Origin: Mycolicibacterium helvum
GTDB taxonomy: Bacteria; Actinomycetota; Actinomycetes; Mycobacteriales; Mycobacteriaceae
Length of the DNA stretch: 64,000 nucleotides
Assembly: GCF_010731895.1 (NCBI RefSeq)
Contig: NZ_AP022596.1
Span: 744,001-808,000 of the forward strand
Reading direction: 5' to 3'
Both the position numbers and the translations under genes were made by a program. Positions 1 to 12,100 of this stretch are shown piece by piece (position 1 is the first letter of the stretch; each line of letters begins with the position of its first letter). Under the pieces are notes generated by a model. It did no database searches and was not told the origin of the DNA. It worked only from the letters and a program-made list of their open reading frames with translations.

Positions 1-1
1 C

Positions 2-124
2 CCGGGCCATAATCCCGCCAGGCACACGTTTCCTGCGCTGGCCACTGAGTGGCTTGCCCGCTACGACGCCGGCTACGACGTCACCCGGTGGTACACCGCG
101 GAGAATCAAGCGGCACAGGGCTAA
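2..124 (+). CDS. 3' end of an unidentified + strand gene (partial)
   Basis: An open frame enters from the left edge and ends at TAA (122-124). Its last residues read [20 protein letters not shown] followed by AAQG, a composition that looks like real protein. Its stop overlaps the stop of the large NRPS on the other strand (121-123), so the two genes converge with no spacer. About 40 residues are visible, too few for me to recognise the family. Its value is positional: nothing follows the NRPS on its own strand here, so NRPS2 really ends with its final carrier domain. Confidence 0.5.
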   Translation, partial: PGHNPARHTFPALATEWLARYDAGYDVTRWYTAENQAAQG

Positions 125-3100
125 CCCGCCACCCGCTGGCTCAACTCGCGCACCGCCGGCGTCGCAAAGAACTCGGGCAACGTCACCTGGCCATCAAGGG
201 CGGAATTGATCGCAACCACGGCCCGCATCGCGGACAGTGAATCCCCACCCAGATCAAAGAACGAGTCGTCCAGCCCGACGCGATCCACCCCTAACACCTG
301 GGTGTAGATGTCGCAGAGGATCTGCTCGATATCGGCGGTAGGCGCGCGGTAACCAGGGCGTTCGGGCGCTGGCGTGGCGGGCAACGGCGGGTTGTCCCAC
401 CCGTCGACGGCAGCCAACTGCCGGCCAGGATCGGTGGCCATCGTCGTCAGCGCCCGATCGAGTTGCCCGACCAGCTGTTGAATGCTGTTGTCGTCGAACA
501 CATCTGTTCGGTATTGGATCCGAAGGTCCAGTTCGTTACCCGGTACCGCCTGGATCGTGAGTGGGTAGTGGTAGTAGTCACGGCTGGCGACGTCGGTGAC
601 GCTCAGCCCATCCGCACCGGACAACAATGAGGTGTCGGTGGGATAGTTCTCGTACACGAACACCGTGTCGAACAGCTTTGTCTGACCGGCGACTCGGTGA
701 ATCTCGTTGAGCCCCAGGTACTCGTATTCGAATGTGCGGCTTCGACTGTCCTGCAGCTGATCGAGCAGACCGGCGATAGTGGTGTCCGGTGAAACGCTCA
801 CCCGCATCGGCACCGTATTGATCAACAGGCCCACCATTGAATCCGCACCCGCCACGTCCGCCGGCCGCCCCGCGACCACGACACCGAAGGCGACGTCGCG
901 CTGACCGGTCATCTCCATCAGCAGCTGCGTCCAAGCAGCCTGCAGCACAGTGCTGATGGTGGTGTGGTGTGTGCGCGCCAGCTCGGTCAGCGCCAGCGTG
1001 GTCTCTGGCGAGACCCGAAGCGAGATAACGTTGCGCGGCCCGACTCCCAGGTCCGGTGGGCCCACCAAGGTCGGGGTGTCGAAGCCGGCCAGCGTCTCTC
1101 GCCAGGCTGACCGAGCCGCCGACACATCGCGATCGGCCAGCCACGTGATGAACCTGCCATAGGGCACCGCCGCGGGCAGTCGCTGTCCGTAGTAGCCGGC
1201 GAACACTTCCTGCAACAGCACGGTCAGCGACCAGCCATCGAGCAGGATGTGATGGTTGGTCAACACCAACCGATGCTGATCTGGTGCGATGCGGATCAAC
1301 GTGGCCCGGAACGCCGTCTGCTCGGCCAGATCACAGACCGCAAGGCGCTCCGCACGGCAGAGCGCTGCGATCTGCTCATCACGATCGGCGGGCTGCCTGC
1401 TGAGATCGACATACTGCCACGGCAGCACGGGATCAGCCGGGATGACCTGGACCGGCTCGTCGAAGTGAATTCCCGGGTCACTTCGCTCCTGCCCGCCAGC
1501 CGCACTACAGAACCGCGCCAGCAGGTTCGGATGGCGCTGGACTGCCGACTGCACAGCCTCCTGCAGCCGGTACCGATCGAGCCGCCCGCTCAACGTGACA
1601 CCCATCTGCACCGCGTACACATCATCGCCAGAGGAGTGAGCGATGTTGGCGTGGAACAGCAATCCTCGTTGCAAGGGGGTCAACGGCAAGATGTCGGCGA
1701 CGTTCTGCGCCTGGCACAGGTCGTCGATCTGCTGCTGAGTCAACCGGGCGGGTGCGATATCCGACGGCGTCAATCCCCCACCGCCACCGTGCACATGGGC
1801 GCAGATGCCGGCCAGCGCGTCGAACCACAGCCCCGACAGCCGGGAGACCTGCGCGTGGTCCAGCGCCGAGAGCGCCCACGTCCAGCCGGCGCGAAGCCGT
1901 GGGCCGTCAAGGGTTTCCACGGTGCCGGCATTGAGTTCGACGGTGTGCATCAGCGGCATCGGGACCGCTGCCGCGGCGCCCGTCACCTTCCAGCCGTCCT
2001 CGCGGATCTCCCAGTAGTCACCGGACATCTGACCGCCACCGCCACTCATGCGGCCCAGATAGTTGAATCCGATCGTCGGGTCGGCACCGGCCAGATCGAC
2101 ATCGTTGTTGAGGTAACGCAGCAGACCGTAGGTCAATCCATCAGGCAGCGCTCGGAGCTGCTCCTTGGCATCCTTGATGATCGGCCCCAGTTCCAGATCG
2201 CCGACGAGCACCTGATCCCAGTCCAGCCCACCCACCGCGAGCGATACCGGGAATTTGGTGGTGAACCATCCGACCGTGCGTGACAAGTCGACGTCGGCAA
2301 CCTCTTCTTGGCGGCCGTGTCCCTCCGCATCGATGACGACCGGCGAGCCTGCCGTGCCCAGGAATTCGGTCAACGCCAACCCGAACGCGATCAGCAGAAT
2401 GTCGTTGATTCCCGCATGGAAGGCTGCCGGTACTTCGCCGAGCAGCATCCTGGTGGTCTCGGGGTCGAGCTCCACCGACAGACTGCCCGCGTTGGCGTAC
2501 GTGTCGACAGCCGGTTGGACCGCGGGCAGTGGCGCGGGAACGGCCGTGATCTGTCGCCAGCGCGCCGCCTGCTCGACGACCTCAGGGTGGTACGCGTACT
2601 CGGCCAAGATCGATGCCCACCGAGCGAAGGATGTCCGCGGTGGCGGCAGTTCGACCTGCTGACGACCGTGCAGCTGCGCCCAGGCGAGGTTGAAGTCCTC
2701 CACCAAGATTCGCCACGACACGCCGTCGACGGCAAGGTGGTGCGCGATGATCAGCAGCTGTCCGGTGGGCGCTGCCCACAGCGCGCTCACCATCGCGCCG
2801 GCCGCGGGATTCAGCCTCGATCGAGCCTTGGCGACCGTTTCGTCCGACAACACGTCGACGGTGTGCAAGCTCGTGCGGGCGTCGACCGCTCCGGGGTCGG
2901 GTGCGGTCAGTGACCACTCTCCGGTGTCGTCGTCCTCGACGCGCAGCCGCAACATGGCGTGCCGGTCCAGCACAGCTTGCAGCACCACCAGCACGTCGTC
3001 CTCGGTGACGCCTACCGGCGCCTGAATCAGCACGGTCTGGTTGAACTGATCAACCGGGCCCGCGACGTCATGCAGCCATCGGATGATCGGGGTCGCCAGC

Positions 3101-6100
3101 AGCGGGCCGCCGCCCTCGTCGACGACGTCGTTGTCGCCGTCGGAAAGCGTTGCGACTCTGGCCAGCCCGGCGACCGTCTGTTCGACGAAGATGTCACGCG
3201 GTCGGCACAGCACCCCGGCGGCCCGTGCTCGCGCGACCACCTGCATCGACAGGATGCTGTCGCCGCCGAGCTCGAAGAACGATTCGTCGACGCCGACCCG
3301 CTCCAGCCCGAGTACCTGGGCGTAGATGCCGGCCAGGATCTCCTCCACCGCGTCCGAGGGCGCGCGGTAGGAGTCGACGTCCTGATAGTCCGGTGCCGGC
3401 AAGGCCTTGGTGTCCAGTTTGCCGTTGACGGTGAGCGGCAGCGCATCGATGGCCACCACAGCGGAGGGCACCATGTACGACGGCAACCGGTCGCCCAACA
3501 CCGTGCGCGCACTCGCGATATCGACATCGCCGGTCACATAGCCGACCAGACGCTTGTCACCCGGGCGATCTTCGCGGGCGATCACCACCGCCTGCTCGAC
3601 ACCATCCAATTCACTGAGCGCAGCTTGGATTTCGCCGAGTTCGATCCGGTAGCCACGGATCTTGACCTGCTCGTCGGAACGGCCCATATAACGCAGCTCG
3701 CCATCAGCGCCCCAGGCCATCAGATCGCCGGTGCGGTACATCCGCGCCCCCGGCTTCCCGAACGGGCACGCCACGAATCGGGTCGAGGACAGCCCAGCCC
3801 GCCCGATGTACCCGTCGGCAACCCCGGCGCCGGCCACATACAGCTCGCCGACGACGCCAGGCGGCACCGGCCGCAGCAAGGTGTCCAGGACGAAGAAGCC
3901 GAGATGATCCAGCGGCACCCCGATGGGGCTGACGGCGCTGTCCGCGTCACCTGTGACGATCTCCCGGAACGAGGCATGCACGGTGGTTTCCGTGATGCCG
4001 TACATGTTGATCAGTCGTGGCGTGCCGGCAGGATGATTCTCCAGCCAGGCCCGCATCCGTTGTGGTTCAAGCGCTTCCCCGCCGAATACCACGGCCTCGA
4101 GCTTGAGTTGAGCGCCCAGCGCGGGATGCGCCGCGTCCGCGGTCTGCAGTGCATAGAACGCCGAGGGGGTTTGACTCAGCACACCGACCTGCTCGGAGAC
4201 CAGCAAGGCATGCAGATCTTCTGGCGAGCGCACCACCGCATCGGGTACCACGACCACCCGGCCGCCGTAGAGCAGCGCCCCCCAGATCTCCCACACCGAG
4301 AAGTCGAATGCCAGGGAATGGCACTGCGACCAGGCCAGCCCCGACATATCCATGTCGGCGTCCAAGGTCTGCAGCAGACTAACCACGTTGCGATGCGGAA
4401 TCGCCACACCCTTGGGCGTTCCCGTAGTGCCGGAGGTGTAGATGATGTAAGCGATATCGCCGGCGTTCGGCCCGGGTAGCGGTGCACCGGTATCGACGGC
4501 CGGGGCAAGGAGCTCGCTCGCGTCGATGACTGAGAGGTCGTGTCCGTCAAGCAGTTCGGCCAGCCCGGCGGTGGTGACAGCGGCGACCGGCTTGGCGTCA
4601 CCAAGCACGAACTGTCGCCGCGCCTCGGGCACCGAGGGATCGATCGGCACGTAGGTGGCTCCGGTCTTGACCACCGCCACCATTGCCACGATCGCCTCGG
4701 CCGAGCGCGGCAACAGCAGCGCGACCCGTTGTCCGGGACCTGCGCCGCGGCTGGCCAACATGCGCGCCGCACGATCGGCCGCCTCGTCGAGTTCACGGTA
4801 CGTCATCGACACGCCCTCGAACGTGACCGCCGCCGCGTCGGGGGTGCGTACGGTCTGCGTGGCGAACATCGACGCGATCGTCTCCGGGGTGCTCACCGAC
4901 TGAGTCAGTACCGCGCGGTTGCCGACCTGGTCGAGGCGAGCGTGCTCGTCAGTGTCCAGAACATCCAGCGCCGACATCCGCCGAGTCGGGTCGGCGGTCA
5001 TCTCGGCCAGCACCCGCTGCAACCGGTCGACCAAGTTCTGGATGCTGGCAGCATCGAAGACGTCGGTGCGGAATTCGACGCCGCCCCCGATCCCAGCAGG
5101 GTCACCCGCCTCGTTCCAGCGTTCCGCCAGATTGAAGGTCAGATCCATTCGAGCCGTCTCGGTGTCCACCGCCATCGGCTCGACCTGCAGATCGCCCAGC
5201 GACAGCCCTGCGGCGTCGCCGGCCTGCCAGCCAAAGTTCTGCCACGCCAACACCACCTGCACCAGCGGATGATGGGCCATGCTTCGGGTTGGCTTGAGCC
5301 GCTCCACCAGCACCTCGAACGGCACATCCTGATGCTCATAGGCGGACAGGCTCCGTCTGCGCACCTGCGCCAGCAGATCGGCGAAGGTGGGATTTCCGGT
5401 CAGGTCGACACGCAACACCAACGTGTTGACGAAGAAGCCGACGAGTTCGTCCAACGCGGTGTCACCACGTCCGGCGATCGGGAAGCCAACCGCCACATCA
5501 TTGTTGGCACTCAGGTTCGACAGCAGCACCGCCAGCGCGGCCTGAATCACCATGAAGCTGGTCGCGTTGTGCTCGCGGGCCACCCGGGCGACCTGCTGCT
5601 GCAACTCAGCCGGCCACTCCACCTCCAGCCGGGCCCCACGATAGTCGGCAGCCACGGGATACGGCCGGTCGGTGGGCAGCTGCAACTGCTCGGGCATCCC
5701 GGCCAGAGCGTCTTCCCAGTAAGCCAGTTCGGCGGAAATGCGGCTGTCGGTATCGGCCAGATCACCCAGCCTCGAACGCTGCCACAGCGTGTAATCGACG
5801 TACTGCACCGCAAGGTCGGCCCACCCGGGCGCCACCCCGGCCGACCGGCTGGCATAGGCGACGCCCAGATCACGCACCAGCGGTGCGATGGACCAGCCGT
5901 CGGCAGCGATGTGGTGCACGACGGCCACCAGGATGTGTTCATCGTCCGCGACGCGGAAAAGCCTGGCCTGCATCGGGATTTCGGTCGCCAGGTCAAAGGT
6001 ATAGCGCGTCGCCGTTTCGATGGCGTCCATCAACTCGGCGTCCGACCAGCTGGTGGCATCGATGACGGCCCAGCCGAAATCCGCGACATCGGCGGCCACA

Positions 6101-9100
6101 ACGAGCTGCTGGGGTACGCCTTCGACCGCCGGGAACCGCGTGCGCAGGCTCTGCTGGTGGTCCACGACGTCGGCGAGCGCAGCACCCAACGCGTCGGGGT
6201 CCAACTGTCCGCGCAGCCGCAATGCCACCGGCAGGTTGTAGATCGGCGACGGCCCTTGGAGCTGATCAACGATCCACAACCGGTTCTGAGCGAACGAGAG
6301 CGGCACCACGTCCGGCCGCGGGCCGGCCACCAGGGGCTCGGACTTGCTCTCGTCCCCGGTGACCCGGGGCGCCAGCTGGGCAACGGTGGGTGCCTCGAAC
6401 AGCGCGCGCACCGCCAGACCGGAACCCAGACTGTTGTTGACCGCCGCGACCAGGCGCATCGCCGACAGCGAATCCCCACCCAGGTCGAAGAACGAGTCGT
6501 CGACCCCGACTCGGTCGGTACCCAGCACCTGGGCGAAGATTCCGGCCAGAATCTCCTCGGTGGGAGAGCTTGGCGCACGGTAGTTTTCCGCGTCTTGGTA
6601 GTCCGGCGCCGGCAGTGCCCGCCGGTCCAGTTTGCCGCTGACGGTGAGGGGCAGCGCTGCCAACTCCAGCACCGCGGCCGGAACCATATAGGACGGCAGC
6701 TTTTCGGCGAGCGCGACCCGGATCTTGACCGGATCCGCGGTGCCGGTGAAGTAGCCCACCAGACGCGGGTCACCAGCACGATCCTCGCGGGCGATCACCA
6801 CCGCCTGGTCGACCCCGTCGAGGCCGGCCAGCACGGCTTGAACCTCGCCGGGCTCGATGCGGTAGCCGCGGATCTTGACCTGCTCGTCGGCGCGCCCGAG
6901 ATATTGCAGCTGTCCATCGGCACGCCAGCGCACCAGGTCGCCGGTGCGATACATGCGCGCGCCGGGCTCGCCGAACGGGCATGGCACGAACCGGGATGCC
7001 GTCAAACCGGTGCGGCCGATGTAGCCGACGCCAACGCCGCGGCCCGCCACGTACAGTTCGCCGACCACCCCCTCCGGCACGGGGCGCAACCGTTCGTCAA
7101 GGACGAACAATGCGACGGTCGGTGGCGGTGCGCCGATCGGCACCTCGGCTCCCACTGTCAACGGCGCACTCATCGACGCGTACACCGTGACCTCGGTGGG
7201 ACCGTAGGCGTTGATGACCACCCGGCCGGGCGCCCACTGTTCCACCACTTCGGGTGGACAGGCCTCGCCGCCGAGCAGCAGCGCCACCGACTCGAGCCCC
7301 TCCGGGCGCAGTGCGGCTACCGCCGACGGCGTTTGGGTGAGCACGTTGACGTGTTCGCTGACCAACAGGGCGTGGAACTCGTCCGGTGAGCGGACCACCG
7401 CGTCGGGCACGACCAGCAGCCGCCCGCCACCGAGCAGCGCGGCCCAGATCTCCCACACCGAGAAGTCGAACGCATACGAGTGGCATTGCGTCCACACCTG
7501 GTTGGCTGGCAAAGCCGGATGCGCCGAGGCCGCCAGATGGGCCAGGTTGCGGTGGGACAGTGCAACACCCTTGGGGGTGCCGGTCGTGCCCGAGGTGTAG
7601 ATGAGGTACGCGATGTTGTCCGGGGACGGCGCCGGCAGCGGCGTGCTGGGCTGGCGACCAACACCCTCGTCATCGATGTCGATGACGGCGACGTCGTGCC
7701 CGTGCAGCCGCGACCGCAGGACGGCGGTGGTGACGACGGCAACCGGCGCGGCATCGGCGAGCATGAACTCGACGCGGGTCTCCGGCAGCGCGGGATCGAT
7801 CGCGAGGTATGCCGCCCCGACTTTGAGCGCGGCCAGCATCACGACGACGGCGTCGGCGGATCGGTCCAGCAATAGTGCGACACAATCGCCAGCTTCGACG
7901 CCGCGGCCAGAAAGCAGGTGCGCGTATCGGTTTGCCGAGTCTTCGAGCTCTTGATAGGTCATCGACACGTCACCGGAGGTCAGCGCGACGGCCCGCGGGG
8001 CGCGATTGACCTGCGCGGCGAACAACTCCGGAACCGAAACGGACTCTGACACAGACTCGCTCAACACTGCACGGTTGCCGATCGCGTCGAGATGCGCATG
8101 TTCAGCGGAGTCGAGAACATCGATCGACGACACGCGCTGGGCGGGGTCAGCGGTCATGGCCACCAACACCCGCTCGAGCCGCTTGACCAACGTCTCGATG
8201 CTCGCGGCATCGAAGACGTCGGTGCGGAACTCGGCCATGCCAAAGACCCCGGTCGGCTCGCCGGCGTGGGTCCAGCGTTCGGTCAACGAGAATGCGAGAT
8301 CCACCCGGGCGGTATGGGTGTCGAGCGGCAGCTGGGTAACCTGCAGGTCCCCTAGCGCCAGCGCAATGTCTTCGCTGGTCTCACCCGGCAAGTTCTGCCA
8401 GGCCAGCATCACCTGGACCAGCGGATGGTGGTTGAGCGATCGAGTGGGGTTGATCCGTTCGACGACCACTTCGAACGGCACGTCTTGATGCTCGTAGGCG
8501 GCCAGACTGCGCGTACGCACCTGCGCCAGCAGGTCGGCGACAGTGGGGTCACCGCCGATGTCGACCCGTAGCACCAAGGTGTTGACGAAGAAACCCACCA
8601 GAGCGTCGAGGGCGGGGTCGTTGCGGCCCCCGATCGGGAATCCCACCGCCACATCGGAACTCGCGCTCATCTTGCCCAGCAGCAACGAAAGCGCAGCCTG
8701 AACCAGCATGAAACTGGTCGCATTGTGCTCGCGGGCCACCGCAGCGATCCGCTGCTGCAATTCGACGGGCCATTGCCACCCGACAGTGGCGCCGCGCTGG
8801 TCCGCTACCGTCGGATACGGCCGGTCGGTCGGCAATTGCAGCCGCTCCGGCATGCCGGCCAGTGCGTCTTGCCAGTACGCCAGCTGTGCAGCAATGAGAC
8901 TGTTGCCATCGTCCAAATCGCCGAATTGCGCACGCTGCCATAGCGTGTAATCGACGTATTGGACTGGCAATTCGGGCCAGACGGGGTTCAAGCCAGCCCC
9001 GCGACAGACGTACGCTACCCCCAGGTCGTTCACCATCGGGCCCATCGACAACCCGTCGGCTGCGATGTGGTGAGCCACGGCCACCACCACATGGTCGTCG

Positions 9101-12100
9101 TCGGTGACCCGGAATAGCCGGGCCTGCATTGGAATCTCGGTCGACAGGTCGAATGAATGCAACGCGACCTTGCTCACGGCCTCATCCAGCTGGGCTTGTG
9201 ACCAGCCAGCCGCATCGACGACGTCCCAACCAAAGTCAGCATCAGCGACGGGTACCACAACCTGCTGAGGTATCCCCCCTGGTGCGGCGAAGATCGTGCG
9301 CAGGCTCTCGTGGCGGCCCACCACGTCGGCAAGTGCAGCGCCGAGTGCCGCCGTGTTGAGCGGTCCGCGCAACCGTAGGCCCACCGCCATGTTGTACGTC
9401 GGCGACGGCCCCTGCAGCTGGTCGAGGAACCACAATCGGTTCTGCGAGAACGACAACGGGATGACCGAGGGCCGCTCCACGGGCCGCAACGGCTTCAGCC
9501 GATCGTCATCCCCGCCGATACGCGGCGCCAACTGTGCGACCGAGGGCGCCTCGAACAGGGCTCGCACCGAAAGGTGAGTATTCAGGCCGGTATTGACGGC
9601 GGCGATCAGACGCATCGCCGATAGCGAATCCCCGCCCAGATCAAAGAACGAGTCGTCCACGCCGACACGACTCAGGCCCAGGATCCTGGCGTAGATGCCA
9701 ACCAGGATCTCCTCGACCGCTGTGGCCGGGGCACGGTAGGAGTCGGTGCCCGCGAACTCCGGCGCCGGCAATGCCCGGCGGTCGAGTTTCCCGTTGACCG
9801 TCAAGGGCAGTTCATCGATCACCATGATCGCGGCCGGAACCATGTACTCCGGCAGGCGTTCTGCCACCGCCGCGCGCAAGGCGGCGGGGTCGGGGACAGC
9901 CGAAGCACTGGTGACGTAACCAACCAGTCGCTTGTCACCGGGGCGGTCTTCGCGGGCGATCACGACCGCCTGCGCAACTCCGTCAAGCTCCGCGAGCACG
10001 GCGCGAACCTCACCCAGTTCGATCCGGTACCCACGGATCTTGACCTGCTCGTCGGCGCGCCCGACATACCGCAGCTCGCCATCGGCGCCCCACCACACCA
10101 GATCCCCGGTGCGATACATGCGCATCCCCGGCGCACCGAACGGGCAGGCGACGAAGCGCGACGACGACAACCCCGGCCGCCGCCAATACCCCAAACCAGC
10201 CTGCGGCCCGGCCACATACAAGTCACCGACAACGCCTGTCGGCACCGGGCGCAACCACTGGTCCAGCACGAAGAACGCCAAGTCCGGCAGCGGCCCACCG
10301 ACCGGGCTGACGTCGGCGCCGGTGTCTTCCTTGACGATCTCCCGGAACGACGCGTGCACCGTGGTCTCGGTGGTCCCGTACAGGTTGAGCAGACGTGGCG
10401 AGCCGGGGTGACTGTCCAGCCACGCCCGAAGCCGCTGTGGTTCAAGCCTTTCACCGGCGAATATCACCGCATGCAGCTTCAGCTGACAGCTGACGTCGGG
10501 CTGCAGGGCGTCCGCGGTTTGTAGCGCATAGAAGGCCGACGGCGTCTGGGACAGGACGGTGACCTGTTCGGCAGCCAACAGGGCATGGAATTCCTCCGGT
10601 GCGCGGGCCACCGATTCGGGCACCACCACCAATCGGCCGCCGTACAACAGCGCGCCCCACATCTCACACACCGAAACATCGAAGGCCAGGGAATGCCAGA
10701 GCGACCACACCTGTCCCGCCATAGCGATATTGGCGTCCATGGCGGCTAGCAGCTGGGTCACGTTCTGGTGGGTGATGGCAACACCTTTGGGGACACCGGT
10801 GGTGCCCGAGGTATAGATCAGATACGCGATGTCATCGGGTGCCGGACCGGGCAGTGCCGTACCGGGTTGACCGGCAATAGCGGGGTCGTTCGCGTCGATG
10901 ATGTGCAGATTCGCACCCGCAAGCCGCCCGGCCAACTCCGCGTTGGTGATCGCAGCCACCGGCGCGGCATCATCGAGCACCAACTGCATCCGCGCCGAAG
11001 GCACCGCCGGATCGATCGGCACATACGCCGCCCCGGTCTTGAGCACCGCCAGAATCGACACGATCGCCTCCGCCGACCGCGGCAACAACAACGCCACCCG
11101 CTGACCCGGACCAATCCCCCTGCCCACCAACATATGAGCGAACCGGTTCGAAGTCTCCTCCAACTCGCGATACGTCCAGGAACGCTCACCCCAGGTCAGC
11201 GCCAGCGCCTCGGGAGCGCGTGCCACCTGGGCGGCGAACATAGCCGGGATCGACGGCTGAATCGGAGCCGGTTGTTCCAGCGCAGCCCTGTTGCTCCACT
11301 GAACCACGTTCCCGATCTCGGCCTCGTCGAGCACGTCGAACGAGGACAGCGCACGGCCCGGGTCGGCGATCATGGCCGCTAGAACGCGCTTGAGGCGGCT
11401 GATCAAGGCTTCGACATCGGCAGCCTGGAACACATCGGTGTCGTACTCGGCGCGCAGCGTCAGTTCGACGCCGGGCAAGGCTTGTATCGCAATGGGGTAA
11501 TGGTTGTATTCGCGGTGCGCGAAGTTCGTGACAGCCAATCCGTCGGTGCCGGACAGCTTCGCGGCGTCGATCGGATAGTTCTCATACACGAAGAACGTGT
11601 CGAACAGGTGATCCTGACCAGTCACCCGATGAATCTCGCTGAGCGCCAGATGCTGATGATCCAACGTCTGAGCGTGATCATTCTGCAGCTGATCAAGCAG
11701 ATCGGCGGTCGTGGTCGCCCTGGAAATCCTGACCCGAACCGGCACCGTGTTGATCAACAGACCCACCATCGAGTCCGCACCCAACACCTCATCGGGCCGA
11801 CCCGACACCGTCGTGCCGAACGCGACATCACGCTGACCGGTCAACGACATCAACACCCGCGCATACGCGCCCTGCAACACCGTGCTGACCGTCGTGTGAC
11901 ACGACCGCGCCAATGTGCCGAGCGACCGGGTCATCTCTTCGGACATGGCGGACGAGACCACGTCGCGCCGCCCCAGACTCGCCCGGCCCGCCGCACCCAA
12001 CAACGTCGGAGTTTCGAAGCCGGCCAGCACCCGCCGCCATGCGGCACGGGCAGCATCGAGATCGCGACCGGTCAACCAACTGACGAACCGCCGATACGGC

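Noticed and set aside
2959..7389. Long plus-strand open frames (506 and 949 codons) opposite the NRPS
   Set aside because: They mirror the codon pattern of the NRPS on the other strand, have no family motifs, and repeat at each module; typical antisense shadows of high-GC coding DNA.
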